Below, in pieces: positions 35,232-48,023 of a DNA stretch of 64,000 nt. The position numbers and the translations under genes were made by a program. How positions within the stretch are numbered: position 1 is the first letter of the stretch; each line of letters opens with the position of its first letter. The notes beneath the pieces are model-generated. The model did no database searches. It had not been told where the DNA came from and saw only the letters and a program-made list of their open reading frames with translations. Location: positions 29,406,649 through 29,470,648 of the forward strand of contig CM028330.1 in the NCBI GenBank assembly GCA_016647705.1, in the 5' to 3' direction. Source of the stretch: Eucommia ulmoides. Its lineage: Eukaryota; Streptophyta; Magnoliopsida; Garryales; Eucommiaceae.

Positions 35232-37627
35232 ACATGCATGCATATTTATTGTCTTTGTTTACTGCATTTACATTACTGTCTTTAAATACCACATTTAAAT
35301 ACTGTCTTTACATTCCTGCATTTACATTAGTGTATACTCTCTCCAACGCACAAACACTCACTTTGCATTGCATATCATTGATGAAAAACCCAAGTCGTAA
35401 CCCTCTTAGGGATAGATAGGCCGATAGTAGGGGCTGAAGTAGGCGAGGTTATAATGATGATCTAAGCTCTAAAAACCCTTAAGTTAGAAAGAGAAGTTAG
35501 TAGAAATAAGGCTGGGTGGGTTGCTCTTCTGGGATTCGGCTGCAAACCTCTTCTCGCTCGGACCACCAACCAAAGATGGATATTCCCCTGGGGAGGACGC
35601 CAGAGGTTTGAAGGTCTGGGAACTGAGTTATTTTAGGACACGCTAGAAGAAAAGCCAAAACCACATATAGTGAGCTTACGATAGAGTATAACGAAAACTC
35701 TGTTCTACTTAGGACACTTATCTTGGAGAGATATTTCATTTTTAATTTATGTACAGTTATTTACATCACTATTGTACTAGGTATATAGAATAACCCTCTA
35801 GGATAAGTAGGGGCATAATAATCAATATAAGAGTTCTTGTTCTATCCCACGCATTGCAAGCTTGCTCAACATTGAAAAGTGTTTTCAAAACATTTTCAAT
35901 ACGGATCAAGCTGCAGGAAAAAACAAGAATCCTTATTTTACTTAATCCAATAAACTATCAAACTTAAACATCAAATTAATAATACTCGTTTCATCCGTAA
36001 TAATACACTTAAAACTTACTTTAATAAAGTCACAATTACATTTGCCTTTAAATAATTATAAAAAAAATCCACCTCAAATAAACAAATAATCATATCCTTT
36101 GCTAAACAAAGTTGTCTAAGGTTCGCCCACTAGTTCAACATGAAGTAATCTACTTCGATCATGCGAAATCACAATAAACTACCAAAATATAAGAAAATGT
36201 TGTCACACAGTTGAATTAGGACTGTGTGATACAAATAGTAAGCATATCTCGGGTCACCGTTCCCTAGGAAATACATGTCACATCCTAAGCATAGTGTCCT
36301 TTCTCATAAATCCTATACAGTAAAAATTATAACCATTAAGAAAGATATTTAGGTTTGGTTCAAAATGCCCTAAGCAGGTCAAAACCTTTTCAAATAGGAA
36401 GCCAATTAAAGTTCACTGGTCAAATTGTCAAATTCACCCTCAGTAGAAATCATAAACTCAAAGGTGACTTAGACTCTTCCTCAAGTTGTAAGAATGATGA
36501 TCCATCTTTTAAGAAAGAAAAAAAAATAGTTCTACCTTTAGGTACTAGGGAAACAATAATCCATTTCTGAGGAAGAAATAAGTGTCAGTCATCAAGTCCT
36601 AGGAACAATTATCCTTATTTTGAAAAGAAAAAAGAGAGGATAACTTTGTCATTAGGTCCTAGGAAAAAATGATCCATGTTTGAGGAGAAGATATGACAAT
36701 CCTATCATCAAGCCTTATGAGAAAATGGGACAATCCCGTAATTAAGTCCTAAGAAAAATGATAATTTTGTCATTAGGTCATAAGAACAGTAATCTATTTC
36801 TAAGGAATAAAATAGACGAGTTTGTCATCAAGTTGTAAGAGCAATTATCCCTACTTTGAAAATAAAAAAGCGGGGAATAATTTTGTTGAGTCATGATCTA
36901 TGTCTTGGGGAAGAAAGTGATGATTATGCCTTAGAATTCTAGGAAGAATTATCTCTGTCTTGAGGATAAAAGGTAATCATGCCATAGTCCTAAGATGACT
37001 GTAACTTTTAAACTTAAGGATGAACCAACGTTATAAGTTACCTTGGTCTTATGAAAGCCAAGTCCAAACCAAGGTTTGTCCAAAACATTGCCTGCTAGAG
37101 CTACGTCTTCCTAGAATTGTATACATACAGCACAAACATTATCATCTATATAGGCATACTCACGTATAGTCCATAATATAACCACATATAAAGATAGGAT
37201 AATTCTCATCCGTAAAAGTTCATAAGTAGAGGTCCAAATTGTTAATCACTTAATACATCTAGAAAAATCTACTTTAGGTAACTTTTGCTAAAATCCATCC
37301 GAGATCCGTTCGCAAAGAATTATAAGATGGACCAGGTCCCTCTCTATTTTAAGTATTCAGAATGACTCCAAACCTAACGATGCCAAAAAACATTTCCTCC
37401 CTAACACAAATGCTGAGCCAGATGAACCTAGCCTCGCTATTCCAAGAAGAGAGAAAATAGGACCAATTACCATCACTAGGAGATACCCTTAGCATGATAA
37501 AATGTTGGGATGAAATAAGAATCTAAAAGTTCCCTTACGAAAAATTGATCGCTATAGAAAACTACGTCTGCCTTAGTAGACAAGAGGACGACATTCTTGC
37601 CATCATCACAAGACAAGACCTGCCTAG
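35230..37627 (+). mobile_element. Second Ogre/Tat-type element: leader and start of gag region
   Basis: From 35,280 to 35,700 it matches the leader at 11,520-11,950. From about 36,470 to 37,000 a degenerate repeat of about 60-80 bp returns seven or eight times (AAGTCCTAGGAACAATTATC, AGGTCCTAGGAAAAAATGAT, AAGTCCTAAGAAAAATGATA). At 37,380-37,620 a broken frame with LSQMNLASLFQEERK and GPITITRRYP looks like a decayed gag part. No 5' LTR is found to its left: the DNA there is the duplicated CPBP segment. The element continues after the solo LTR and ends at 56,157. Confidence 0.6.
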
Positions 37628-39227
37628 TGATGAGAAGGTTATTTACCAACAAATAAAGTATTTTTGAGTTCAAATATTTGTGAGTTTTCAAACATTTTTG
37701 TTAGTTTAATGTATTTTTGTGTTGTTTTGTAGGAATATAAATGAATAGGAGAAGCGGTGTAAAATGAGTGTAGGTGTAGAAACTTCAAGCCCAATTTTGA
37801 CCATGATTCAATTCGATTTTGGAAAAATTCAAAACATGGAAGTTATAGATATCTTTCTTAAATTTTCGTATCATTTTCGTTCACCTCAATCGAATTTTGA
37901 ACTAGAAAGTCCATATTTCAGAAGCCTCGCGCTACAACGTGAAAAACTCGCGCTGCCGCACCAAAAAGCGTTGCTGCAGCGCAAACTTTTCCCTCTTTTT
38001 GAGCCCTATTTATACAATTTTATGCCTCAAACCCTAGGGGGATGAGATTGGGGAAATAAAACAACATTGGAGGCTAGATTTTGAAGACAAAAAACACCAT
38101 TGGAGGCCTCAAATTCCAAGAGAGAGAGCTTAGAGTTGAAGATTGTTGAAGATTTGAAGGCTTGAAGCTCATCTCCACAAAGATTTTTTCTTCCCTTCTT
38201 CCACCCTAATATTTTTATTGATTTCTGTATTTGTGGATATTGTGTTGAACATGTTTGCATCTATGTATTTCTTAAAAAGATTAGTCATGGATTCTTGTAT
38301 GTTGTGTTAAAATTCATATCTAGGGCTTGATGTAGTCTCGTTTGAACCATGTTTGGAATATTTTATTAATTGTTAGTTTTAATTCCATTTTATACCTCTC
38401 CTATGTTTAATGCGTTTAGTTCATGTGGCCGATGAATTAGATGATTTTAGGTTATGAATTTTATACTTGAGAGAGATTGAGTTTGTAACCGAAATTGAGA
38501 GTGCATAATTTAGGTTGTTATGAGACCGGGAGGAGATCAACACCTAGGTAATTGAGTAGGGAATTTTAGGATCTTGTGAGATCGGGAGATGATCAAGTTC
38601 AAAATTTATCAACTTGAATTTTTATTCAATTGTGTTTGCCTTATTAATGCTTCCAATTTATGCTTCCACGTGATATCTTGGTTGATTTAGGAACTTGGGA
38701 TTTGACACTTGGGAGAGGTAATTCCGGGTTCGGACTTAGGTTAAACACAATGTAAGTTTTAATAGATGGGGAGATATTTAAGGCTTGGGTAATCTATAAG
38801 GTCGGGTATAACAAATGTTTTCACCTAAATACTAGATAGGGATATCAGTATCGAAGTGTTTATATATTCTCTCACTTGACACTCGGGAGAGGTAGTGAGG
38901 GAGCACGAGTGACTTTGATTATTGAATGAATGAAATTGATTAATAATTGTTTAATAGGATAGCATGAGAATTATGAGATGAAATCAAGCCCCCAGAACAA
39001 TTGTGCAAAGGAAATCCATATTTTATTTTGTTTATTGATTTTATATTTGATTTTATTTGATTTTTAACCACATTTAAATTTGGTCGCCTAGATAAAGTTA
39101 AGCTACGATAATCGCGGTATTTAGTGATAATTTAAACCAATCTCTGGGATACGACACTCTACTCACCCTTTACTAATAAAACTTGACCTGTACACTTGCG
39201 GTGTGTAACAAAATAAAATCGCTACCA
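37628..39227 (+). mobile_element. Solo LTR, Athila-type gypsy
   Basis: It runs from TGATGAGAAGGTTATTTACC to AAAATCGCTACCA, 1,600 bp. The flanks CCTAG (37,623-37,627) and CCTAA (39,228-39,232) are a 5-bp target duplication with one change. The same family is at 44,902, 48,024, 50,473, 52,128 and 53,696. It contains two copies of the family word CACT(T/C)GGGAGAGGTA (about 38,707 and 38,881) and the terminal landmark GTACACTTGCGGT. It inserted into the Ogre gag region, which continues behind it. Confidence 0.8.
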
Positions 39228-39700
39228 CCTAACTGGGAGAAGAACCTTGAACCTAAAGAAGACTTAATCCATAAAGAAATTTCCAAGATATGGAAGCAGA
39301 TGGACTACATGAAGCAATCTATTAAAGAAGATCAAACAGGTCATCTGGACCTTTATCCACCCAGAACACCAACCTTTTATCTCATCTTCATTGCCTCACC
39401 AAATCTTCAAGCCTACCCAAGCACCTAAAGAGAGGGGATGGCTTACCTCATTCCCTGTTCCACTCTCTCAAATCTACCGCTACTGTTTCAAGAATAAGTC
39501 GATAGCACCTATTCTCCCAACCTAGGAAACCCTCAGGATCTGAGGTTTAACCATCACACTTTCTACCAGTATCACTCCAGAATGATTGGTCACCACCCCA
39601 ATCAGTGCCAGGACCTCAAGAAACGGGTCGAGAATCTAATTCAGATAGGGATCATAAGTATCTTAGGAGAAACTCTGACCATCAAAGAATAGGGGGATAA
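39228..39700 (+). pseudogene. Ogre/Tat gag remnant with zinc-finger-like end
   Basis: After the solo LTR the frame reads KNLEPKEDLIHKEISKIWKQ, then FPVPLSQIYRYCFKNKSIAP, and after a shift YQYHSRMIGHHPNQCQDLKK followed by RVENLIQIGII. This order (LPxSLSQIY-type block, then CxYH...GH...C...LK..V..LI) is the C-terminal part of Ogre/Tat gag. The first cysteine of the knuckle is changed (Q before YH). Stops and shifts show it is dead. Protease and polymerase should follow but are not recognisable. Confidence 0.65.
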
Positions 39701-42530
39701 ACGTCTATATCTTCGTTTCCCTTAGTTTTTTAATTACTTTATAATAAACTAGGTATTATTCTATAAGCCTATGCACTAGATTTACAAATCACTAAATAAA
39801 AGCTTATTTTATCTAAGGTCGACTTAGGTCCTCATACTCTAACTTTCATAAATTAAGTTGTTTGTCATAATCAACACATCGCGAATAATCAAAATAATGA
39901 TAATATAATTTTAATATTAAATTAAACCATTATCCAAAGGAAAATTTTAAAAGAAGACGTCTTGTTTCAACCAAAAAAAAATCTAAGAATGTTAGAAAAC
40001 CTAAGAGCCTTGATGAGGAATTGTTACATATGTTCCGACCTAGGAATGTCCGAAGAACCATAGAAGATTACAAAAGACCTCCTCAACTAGAATAAAAGAA
40101 AGAAATGTTCAGAAGATTTATAATGCGAATAATGATAGATAAAGTCTCAGAATCTGACCCCGCCTAAGAAACGTTCTTCAAAGGTCGGGCAGATTTATGA
40201 AAGAGGATAGTCTAACATAGACTAGGGTTTTACCCAAGAAATAGCTAATCCGGAAGAATGTTAAACCTAATTAAAATAAAAGTAGGAGGAACCTGGTAGA
40301 ATTAAAGACAAGCAAGACTGGAAGAAGACAATAAGCCTTTATCAAGATAATACCTAATAATGGGAAAAATAACCGGGAAGGGGGCGAAATCAACGAAGAC
40401 CTCGAGACTGACTCAAAATTCCATAATTCTCTAAATGTAAAAATCATGAAAGTAGGTGTTAAGAGAAACAATAAAATAAAGACCGGTCTTAGAAAGTTTC
40501 TAAACACGGAGTGGTCACAGGAAAGCGGTTGGGTGAATCACGCTCTCTGTATAATCTGAGTATTAAGTCGTAGGGGTGTCTCAACACCTAGTGACTTGGG
40601 CAAAGTGGACCGGGATCATTACCCAAAGCTCGCTACATGGATCATATGGAAAGTATGACTTTCGACTTGATGGAGTGAGTAAAATAAAAAGAAGACTCTC
40701 TTAACACTACCAGGATAAAACAACATTTGTTCGTCGTCATTAACTAACACTTGTTTCTCAATCACTTATTTTCTCCTTCCTTTGAGTCATCTTAAGAAAG
40801 CCCATTCTGTCTGCCCTCAGTCCTAGACAAAAGAAGTAAAGCAAAGTCATCGATAAAGCCTCGGGTAGCATACAGGGCCTAGGTAATCTCAATAACAATC
40901 TTAGATAATATAATTATCAGAACTTGATGGAATTGAACTAGAAAGCCTTGTTAACTAATAAATATGGATATTTGATCTAAATTACTATTGAACTTATCCT
41001 CATCATAATTTAGAATAATCTGATACAAAAATTGTGACAATCATTTACAGGATTGAACGAATGAATTATGATTACCTGAGTATAGTCTAAACAAAATAAT
41101 CTTGCATAAAGTGAAAAGGGAAATATATATGGCGCATACAGGTTAATGCCTAAAGCATTAGAAATGAACTTTGGTAAGGGAAAAAAGTAGAAAAGAAGCC
41201 TTATTAAATAATTCATTTATTTGAAGCCTTTACCAAAACTCATGAAAAGTCATTTTAACCCTGAGTCAAATCAACAGTAACCTTTCTTCCGAACCAGATG
41301 TTCCTATTCTGGGAAATCCCAATTTCATCCAAGCAAGACATAAGATAACCCTTTACTATTCCTTTCCAAACCTTTTCATCTTGTAACCAAAACCCAGAGA
41401 ATGTTCGAAAAGAAATCCCGATCAGAATTCCAGATGCAACGTAAGAAGGAGAAAAGGAGCAGGAAGCTTCTCAGAAGGACCGGTCAACCTTCTGTATTAG
41501 AAATGACATAAAAATAACCATGGGAGATGGCTAATAACAAAAGGTACTTAGTGCAAACATTCTAGGAAACATCTAGGAGAAAACTAGCATCTCTAGATAG
41601 ATGATGTATTCCATACGAAAATATTCTAGAATTGGGTATTATAAAATCATACAATATATAACTCAGTATCAAAGCACTACATAGGCACTATGCATCATGT
41701 ATTTCTCAGGTGTACATAACTTGCATACACATGAGAAAACTTAGTTATCGTACTTCAATCTAGAGCCTATGACATTATGTATATAATTTAGCATCAATAA
41801 GCTATCATTAACATGACACTTGCACCTATACATCTTATTTGGAAGCTCTAGTATGCTAGCAGGCAATCATCGAATACGTAATATGGTCAAGTAAGCTCAC
41901 CATGTCACCATACCATCGACCATCCGTGATAGTGGTTTTCAACCAAATTAGAGTTAGACAAGAAATCTACCTCACATAAGGTGTGTCTTGATAATAAACC
42001 TTACTCATTCCTAAGAAGCGTCAATGTATAGTAGAGTGTCATTAGAAAAATCGGCCTCACCAGGATCTAGCACGATCTTCTTAAAATTGAGAAAATCCTA
42101 GAGTCGTACTAAGCCTTCAGTCGACCAAAATGAAACAGCATGATTTAAGGACTTAAAATACACTAACCAATCAAAGTTAATGATCGATTTTACATAGCAA
42201 AGGCTTAGACAAAAATTCTAGCAAAACGAATCGATTTAGTTTCATAATTCTGTAGCTAATCAATCTCTTCCCTAGCCCACAGGTTGGGGCATATTTTACA
42301 CTATTAATAATCATGAATTGTACAATAGGAAGTGTCGGATTAGATTCCTTAATGAAACTTATCCAGTCGCTACCCTAGTCTATGATTGGGGCACATTTCA
42401 TCCTATCTATGTTTTCTTGATGGAAACCGCGTTCATTTCATCTCACGACATGAAATGGAATGCCTGAATCATAATGAAGTTAATTGATTTCATTAAAGCA
42501 AAAGATGTAGGAACTACATGTCAGCCTGAT
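39701..42530 (+). other. Unrecognised decayed interior of the second Ogre-type element
   Basis: There is no open frame above 80 codons and no reverse transcriptase, RNase H or integrase motif that I can read on either strand. Composition is like the flanking element DNA. It is probably polymerase and 3' untranslated sequence mutated beyond recognition by eye, but this is inference from position only. Confidence 0.4.
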
Positions 42531-44401
42531 TTCCAACAAAGCCGGAGATACGTAGAAAACCCTCAAAGGTTTGGTTGACAAACTTAAATCCAACCATGTG
42601 CGTTGAACTACGTGCCAACCTAATTCTCAATTATCTGAGATACGTAGGCAACCCATATACGGGTTCAGTGACCCTTTAAAATAAAAACCATTCGTGCGCA
42701 TTGAACTAGGCGTTAACCAAATTCTTTGTGAAAAACAAGGACACATTTACAAGGTTCATTTGACAATTAGGAATACCCAGTAATGTTAAACTAGATCCTT
42801 CGTAGATCACCAAGGTATGTAAGAAACCAAGTGGGTTCGGTTGAAATAAAAAAAAGGAGAAGGGTATCATCTTTATAACATTCTCTCAGTTCTAGACCAG
42901 GGCGCATCTCTAGGAATAGTCCTTTGAATCTCTTGAGAAAATCCATATGCACTCTCCTTGTTTACCAAACAATAGAAGACGCTTAACCAGAAACTACGCG
43001 TCAACCTGACTCCCAGCAAAGCCCAAGATACGTAGGAAACCTTTTTTGGTTTCCATTAGCAAAATCCCATGCCAATTGGCATTGAATTATGACAAACAAA
43101 TAAAATCCCCACAGAGTTGCTCAATAATAAATTCCCCCAATTAATCAGGATTAAACCATATTAAATATAATGATCACCCATTAATCAAAATTTAACCACG
43201 TCAACTTTAATCAACCAAGGAAGAATTAGGTGTCGACTTGAGTCTTGGTAAATACCAGGATACGTGAAACTTTTATAGGTTAGATCCTCACCTTAAACAA
43301 AATTCCTCATTCCCTAATAGACTACGCTTCAATCTATCCTTGGTATATCACCAAGGTACATAGAAGACCCAAATGGGTTTGGTCGAAGTTAGAGAGATGT
43401 CAGTCTTATAATATTCTCTCAGCCCTATATCAGGGCGCATCTCCAACAAAGGATACCTATGCTCGAACTAGGCATCGACCTGATTCTTGGTAGATTACCA
43501 AGGTACATAGGAAGCCCTTATGGGTATGCTTGATATTCTGAGATAGCACAGTAAGGGACAAACTACATTTCGACTAGATTCCTAACCTAGGAAATCAGTG
43601 TATGTAGATAAGCCAGGTGGGTTTCGGTCATCCAACGAGAATTAATCCAGAATAGCTATATCAATATACTTAAACAACCCAATGCGGTTTCCAGACTAAA
43701 ACAAATTTTCAATTACGTGCTCAGTTTAGGATATAAGGGTAACCCATGTGGGCTCTGTTGCATCCTTTGAGTGCCTAGGAAATAGTTTTGCACTCCAGCT
43801 AGAGTTGGGGCATATTGTATCAGATCTTCTCTATAGATAGTTTCTTGATATAAGACTTGTACTAATCACCAACTAAAAAGTATAATCCCAGATAATGAAC
43901 AAGCATCACAAAGCCCCAGTCTATGATTGGGGCATATTTTATTCAAGGTTAAACTTCCCCTGGAAAGTTTTCTAGTCCTTTTTAGGTAGTCTTTGGTGGG
44001 ATGTGGCCAAGAAACTCCACCAGGTATTGCGTTTCCCCTAGGGTCTTCGCCTGTGTGAATTATCTCAGTCATTTTCAATCATGTATTGATATGACGATAC
44101 AAGAATCAATTTCTCTAACCAAGAACCTGTTCCACCAAATATTAATGTACTTCACAAGTCCGAACTATATTTGACCTAATTCTCAGTTAAGTTTGAGATA
44201 TGTAGGCACCTTGATGGGGTTCGGTCAAGCTAGCTCACAAAGATCAACGTCGACCACAGTCTCAGATAGACTAGACACCCTAGATTTGGTTTCTCTAACC
44301 CAAAACCATTCCACCCAATCTTGATTTACTTTACATGTTAGAACTACATGTGGCCTGATTCTCATTATTTGAGATATAAAGGAAAACCATTTGGGTAGTA
44401 T
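42531..44401 (+). repeat. Dispersed repeat GAGATACGTAGG(A/C)AACC, about 11 units
   Basis: Related units with a GATACGTAGG core and a GGGTT(C/T)GGT follow-on occur near 42,545, 42,637, 42,795, 43,027, 43,250, 43,353, 43,500, 43,600, 43,735, 44,192 and 44,370, and again at 53,612, 55,400 and 55,514 after the nested insertions. Spacing is irregular (about 90-450 bp). Each unit is preceded by a word like GAACTACGT(G/T)CCAACCTGATTC. I know such units from the region before the 3' LTR of Ogre/Tat elements. No protein frame runs through them. Confidence 0.7.
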
Positions 44402-44590
44402 CACAACCAAGAGTCAATTGACAGAGTGTCATCCTCCCCACAACCAAGAGCTGATTGACCAAGCATTCTCCCTATATACAAGAGCCGATTGCTAGAGTGT
44501 CATCCTCCCCACAACCAATAGCCGATTGAAAGAGTGTCATCCTTTCCATAACCAGGAGCCGATTAACCGAATGTCATCATCCCCACGTCC
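44402..44590 (+). repeat. Tandem repeat, about 41 bp x 4.5
   Basis: Units of the form CACAACCAAGAGC(C/T)GATTG followed by AGAGTGTCATCCTCC repeat four to five times without gaps, with single-base changes. They lie in the 3' non-coding part of the second Ogre-type element. Confidence 0.85.
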
Positions 44591-44609
44591 TATAAGATAG
44601 ATTGCGTGT

Positions 44610-44890
44610 CATATTTTAGGAATATGGTAGCGTAGTATATTTTCGGGAGGGCTTGTACTAGACTATCGTCCACACCAAGACCTTTAGAACCAAGTATGAT
44701 GCCGTTTTAAGGTATAGTAGTATAGTATATCATCGGGGGGCTTTTACTAGACCTTCGTCCTCACAAAGACCTTTAGAACTAGGTATAACACTGTTATAAG
44801 GTATAATATAGTAGTATAATTATCGGGATAGCTAGAACAGAGTGTCATCCTTACCAAAAAACCTTTCATGGTGTTCTTCGCTATCTTTAG
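44610..44890 (+). repeat. Tandem repeat, about 110 bp x 2.5
   Basis: The block TAGCGTAGTATATTTTCGGG ... CTTGTACTAGAC ... AAGACCTTTAGAACCAAGTA returns as TAGTATAGTATATCATCGGG ... CTTTTACTAGAC ... AAGACCTTTAGAACTAGGTA, and a third part copy follows to about 44,890. Confidence 0.8.
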
Positions 44891-46352
44891 AACACTGCGT
44901 TTGATAAGGAGGTTATTTACCAACAAATCAAGTACTTTTGAGTTCAAATATTTTATGAGTTTTCAAGTATTTTTGTTAGATTAATTTATTCTTGTGTTAT
45001 TTTGTAGGAATCATAAATAATTGGGAGAAAATGTGAAAATATGGCAAAATAAGTGCAAGTACAACAACTTCAATCTCGATTTTGACCGTGATTTAATCTA
45101 ATTCAGAAAAAAATACAAAACATAAAAGTTGTAGATCTATTTCGGATCTTTCCATAGCATCTTGAATCACGTCAATTGGAATTTGGACGAGAACGTTATG
45201 GCTAAAATACGAATTCAACATGTTCCCATCCTAGGAGGTGTGCTGCAGTGCGAATTTGTCAGGGTCCACGACTAAAGGGAGTGCCACAATATGCCTAAGG
45301 TGTGTTGTAGTGCGCCCCTTCTTGCTGATGGCCGAAAAACCCTAATTTTGAAGCTCTATTTATACAATCTTATGCCTCAAACCCTAGGGTGGTGATTTTG
45401 GGAGAGAAAACCCAATGGTTTGGAGATTTTTTGGACAAGAGAACACCATTGGAGACACAAAATCGCTAGAGATGGAGCTTGGAGTTGAAGTTTATTCAAG
45501 ATTTAAAGATTTGAAGTTCATTTCCACAAAAAAGAGAGTTTTCCCTTCATTTTTCTCACCCTAATCTTTATTAGATTTTGTATTTGTCATATTATTGAAC
45601 ATGTTTGCATTTAACAATTTCTTTAAAAGATTAGCAATGAATTCTACTATGTTGAGCTAAAATTTCTATGTGGGGGGGGACTTGAATAGCTTTGTTTGAA
45701 CTATGTTTTGAGACTTTGAGATTTTATTAATTGAATTTCATGTTTCAATCATTTGTGTTTCTTTATGCTTGATAGCTAATTTATACAAAAGTTAAATTGG
45801 ATATCATAGATGTGTGGGATTAGGCACTTGACAGAGGTAATTTTGCACATTGAGACCGGAGAAACAAAACTCTGAGTATATTAGTGCGAAAGGCTAGTCT
45901 AGTTTGGGTAGCCATTTGATGGGTAAGACTGAATGATTGGATTATTAGTTAATTGAATAGACATATTAATTCAAGTAATTATACAAATTACCTTACTCGG
46001 CACTCGAGAGAGGGAGTGGGGTTATTTTAGAGACACATGATTAATGATTGAGCATGAATTTAATTAACAAACTTGAATTGGATTGGCATTGTTTAGCAAA
46101 ATGATGTCAAACCCCCCTATAACAATTGTGCATAGGAAATCCATATTTTATTTTGTTGTTGTATTTATATTTGTGTTTATTTTATTTTAAGTCTCAACTA
46201 ATTTGGATGCCTAAATAAAGTTAGGTTACGAGAATCGCGATAGTTAGCGACGATTTAAACAAATCCCTATGTATATGATACTCTACTCACCCTATATTAT
46301 TAAAATTTGACCCGTACACTTGCGGTATAGCAATGAATTGCTACCAATTTTT

Positions 46353-46369
46353 TGGCACAATTGCTAGGA
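46353..46369 (+). other. Primer-binding site of the Athila-type element
   Basis: TGGCACAATTGCTAGGA follows the 5' LTR by six bases. It resembles the Athila site TGGCGCCGTTGCCGGGGA, complementary to tRNA-Asp, with CpG positions changed. Confidence 0.65.
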
Positions 46370-46561
46370 TTGCCGTTTTAGATTGTTGTTAATATTGTAA
46401 GTAAATAACTTGATTTTAATTTAGTCATTTATTTTCAGTTCTAATTTTTATTTTTGAGTCTTGTTTGTTTTGTGAGGCACTTAAAGATGTTTAATAGACA
46501 AGTCCTCTTGCTATTTTTTCAACGAGAATCTAAGCCATTCTATTGTGCTTGAGAAAGATAC

Positions 46562-47038
46562 ATGGAGTTGCTTATTTTGTTCCCTGATCATGGTTTCCTG
46601 AAGGAGTGTCAACTACTAAACTTTCTCGACGGGTTACAAGCAGCAACAAGAACTTGGGTGGAAGAAGAAAGTGGTACTACCTCTTTTTACCAACTAACCA
46701 CGGACGAAACCTATTGTTTGTTGGAAGATATGGACAATTCTGACTATTTGAGTTGGAATTATTCGACCTGGGCATTCATATGTGAAAGCCACCATGAGGA
46801 ACCAAATACAAGTGGGAGGAACTTGCGCTTGTTCAATGACAATTATTCTAATGAGGAGGAGAGCCAAGAATTGATTGTCGATAAAGAATCACAAGACGAT
46901 ACTCATGAGTCTCCACCTTTTGAGATCCATGTTGTGATGCCACCATCGATCAAATATGACTACATCTCTAAGGATCTGATGCGGCTCACTTGTCTTTCGA
47001 CCCTTAGCACCGTTCATTCAAGCTCACCAACCACATAA
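46562..47038 (+). pseudogene. Athila gag remnant (158 codons open)
   Basis: The frame reads LFPDHGFLKECQLLNFLDGL, QAATRTWVEEESGTTSF, then TTDETYCLLEDMDNSDYLSW. This matches the middle of Athila-type gag (GFxxWxLVxxFYxGL, then TRxxVDxxxGG, then LTxxEAYELLENMA). Its remaining part is acidic without recognised motif. Real gag is several times longer; the ATG used here is simply the first after a stop. A block near 47,190-47,230 (GTTAAACCAAGTGCTTCTTA) is a known non-coding landmark of this element class. Confidence 0.65.
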
Positions 47039-48018
47039 GTTGATGTCGAGTCACGTTGAGCACGTGCCAATCATTTCTACATCTCGCCAAGCTTGAGGGT
47101 ATTCAAAGTCAAAACCCATTTATGGTGTTGTACGACATATACTATGGGTAGAAGCTGCTCTTCGATAGTACTTCTCCCTTGTTAAGCCGATGACGTTAAA
47201 CCAAGTGCTTCTTAGGAGGTAACTCAAGTTTTCAAATAATTGAGCTCAAGGATGCAAGCAATGGAAGAAAGCCCCACATCAGTCACCATGCTCAGAGCAT
47301 CATTGCCAATCACACTAGGAGGCGAGATTATCGCGCCTCCCTGATACATGTTCTTAATCCCTTATACTTCATTTTAATACATGTTTGACTTTGATTTTAG
47401 GGGTGAGACACATATTGGATTATGTTTGTTGGGTTTAGGAAAGGCTTGTGTGACTTTTCATCTTATAACTTGTGTTCTTTTGGTCATGTTTTTAGTTTCT
47501 TTTCTTTAGATTTGTTTGAATAAATAGTGAGTTTTATTGAGAATCAATGACTTGATATTGATGATGAGTATAAACACTTGATGTTCTCTTACGTCTTTTG
47601 AAATGTATGTCATTAAGATTTCTGTGTGCTTGACTCATGTTGATTGAAGTTCACTCTTGATTCTTTACCTTTTGAGCACCAAAAATCATGATCACTGGGT
47701 CTTTTGAGTATTTGGAGAATATTTATGTGCTTTAGGTAGGTTTTGACATCTCATGAACATTAGAACCCATTTGAGGGAAACTTGAGGCGAAATTCTAAGT
47801 TATGCGTTGTTGGAGAGATGATTTGAGCATTTCTTTGGATCGTTTGGGTCTTTAAAGCTATCCCTTGAAAATTGTTCATCATTAGCTACCCCCTTGAGCC
47901 TTATTGCCTAATTCTTTCACCGCCCTCATATTTACATCCAACCCACTAAATGAATTCCTACTTCCTAAACCCATCACTAATTAGTATTTTTGCATAGATC
48001 ATTGATTATAACGACTAG
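47039..48018 (+). other. Non-coding interior of the Athila-type element
   Basis: No open frame of interest is present. It contains the GTTAAACCAAGTGCTTCTTA landmark and AT-rich DNA. I see no polymerase motif on either strand. It stops at the target site CATGG of the nested element. Confidence 0.5.
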
Positions 48019-48023
48019 CATGG

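Noticed and set aside
35107-35298. 63-codon frame of alternating Ile and Tyr
   Set aside because: It is the translation of the (TA)n microsatellite.
39701-42530. Possible reverse transcriptase of the second Ogre-type element
   Set aside because: I looked for the YxDD and flanking motifs in all frames by eye and could not read any; position alone is not enough to call it.
44402-44590. Short regular repeats that might suggest a CRISPR array
   Set aside because: Units are contiguous without unique spacers, lie in a plant retroelement, and no cas-like gene is near.
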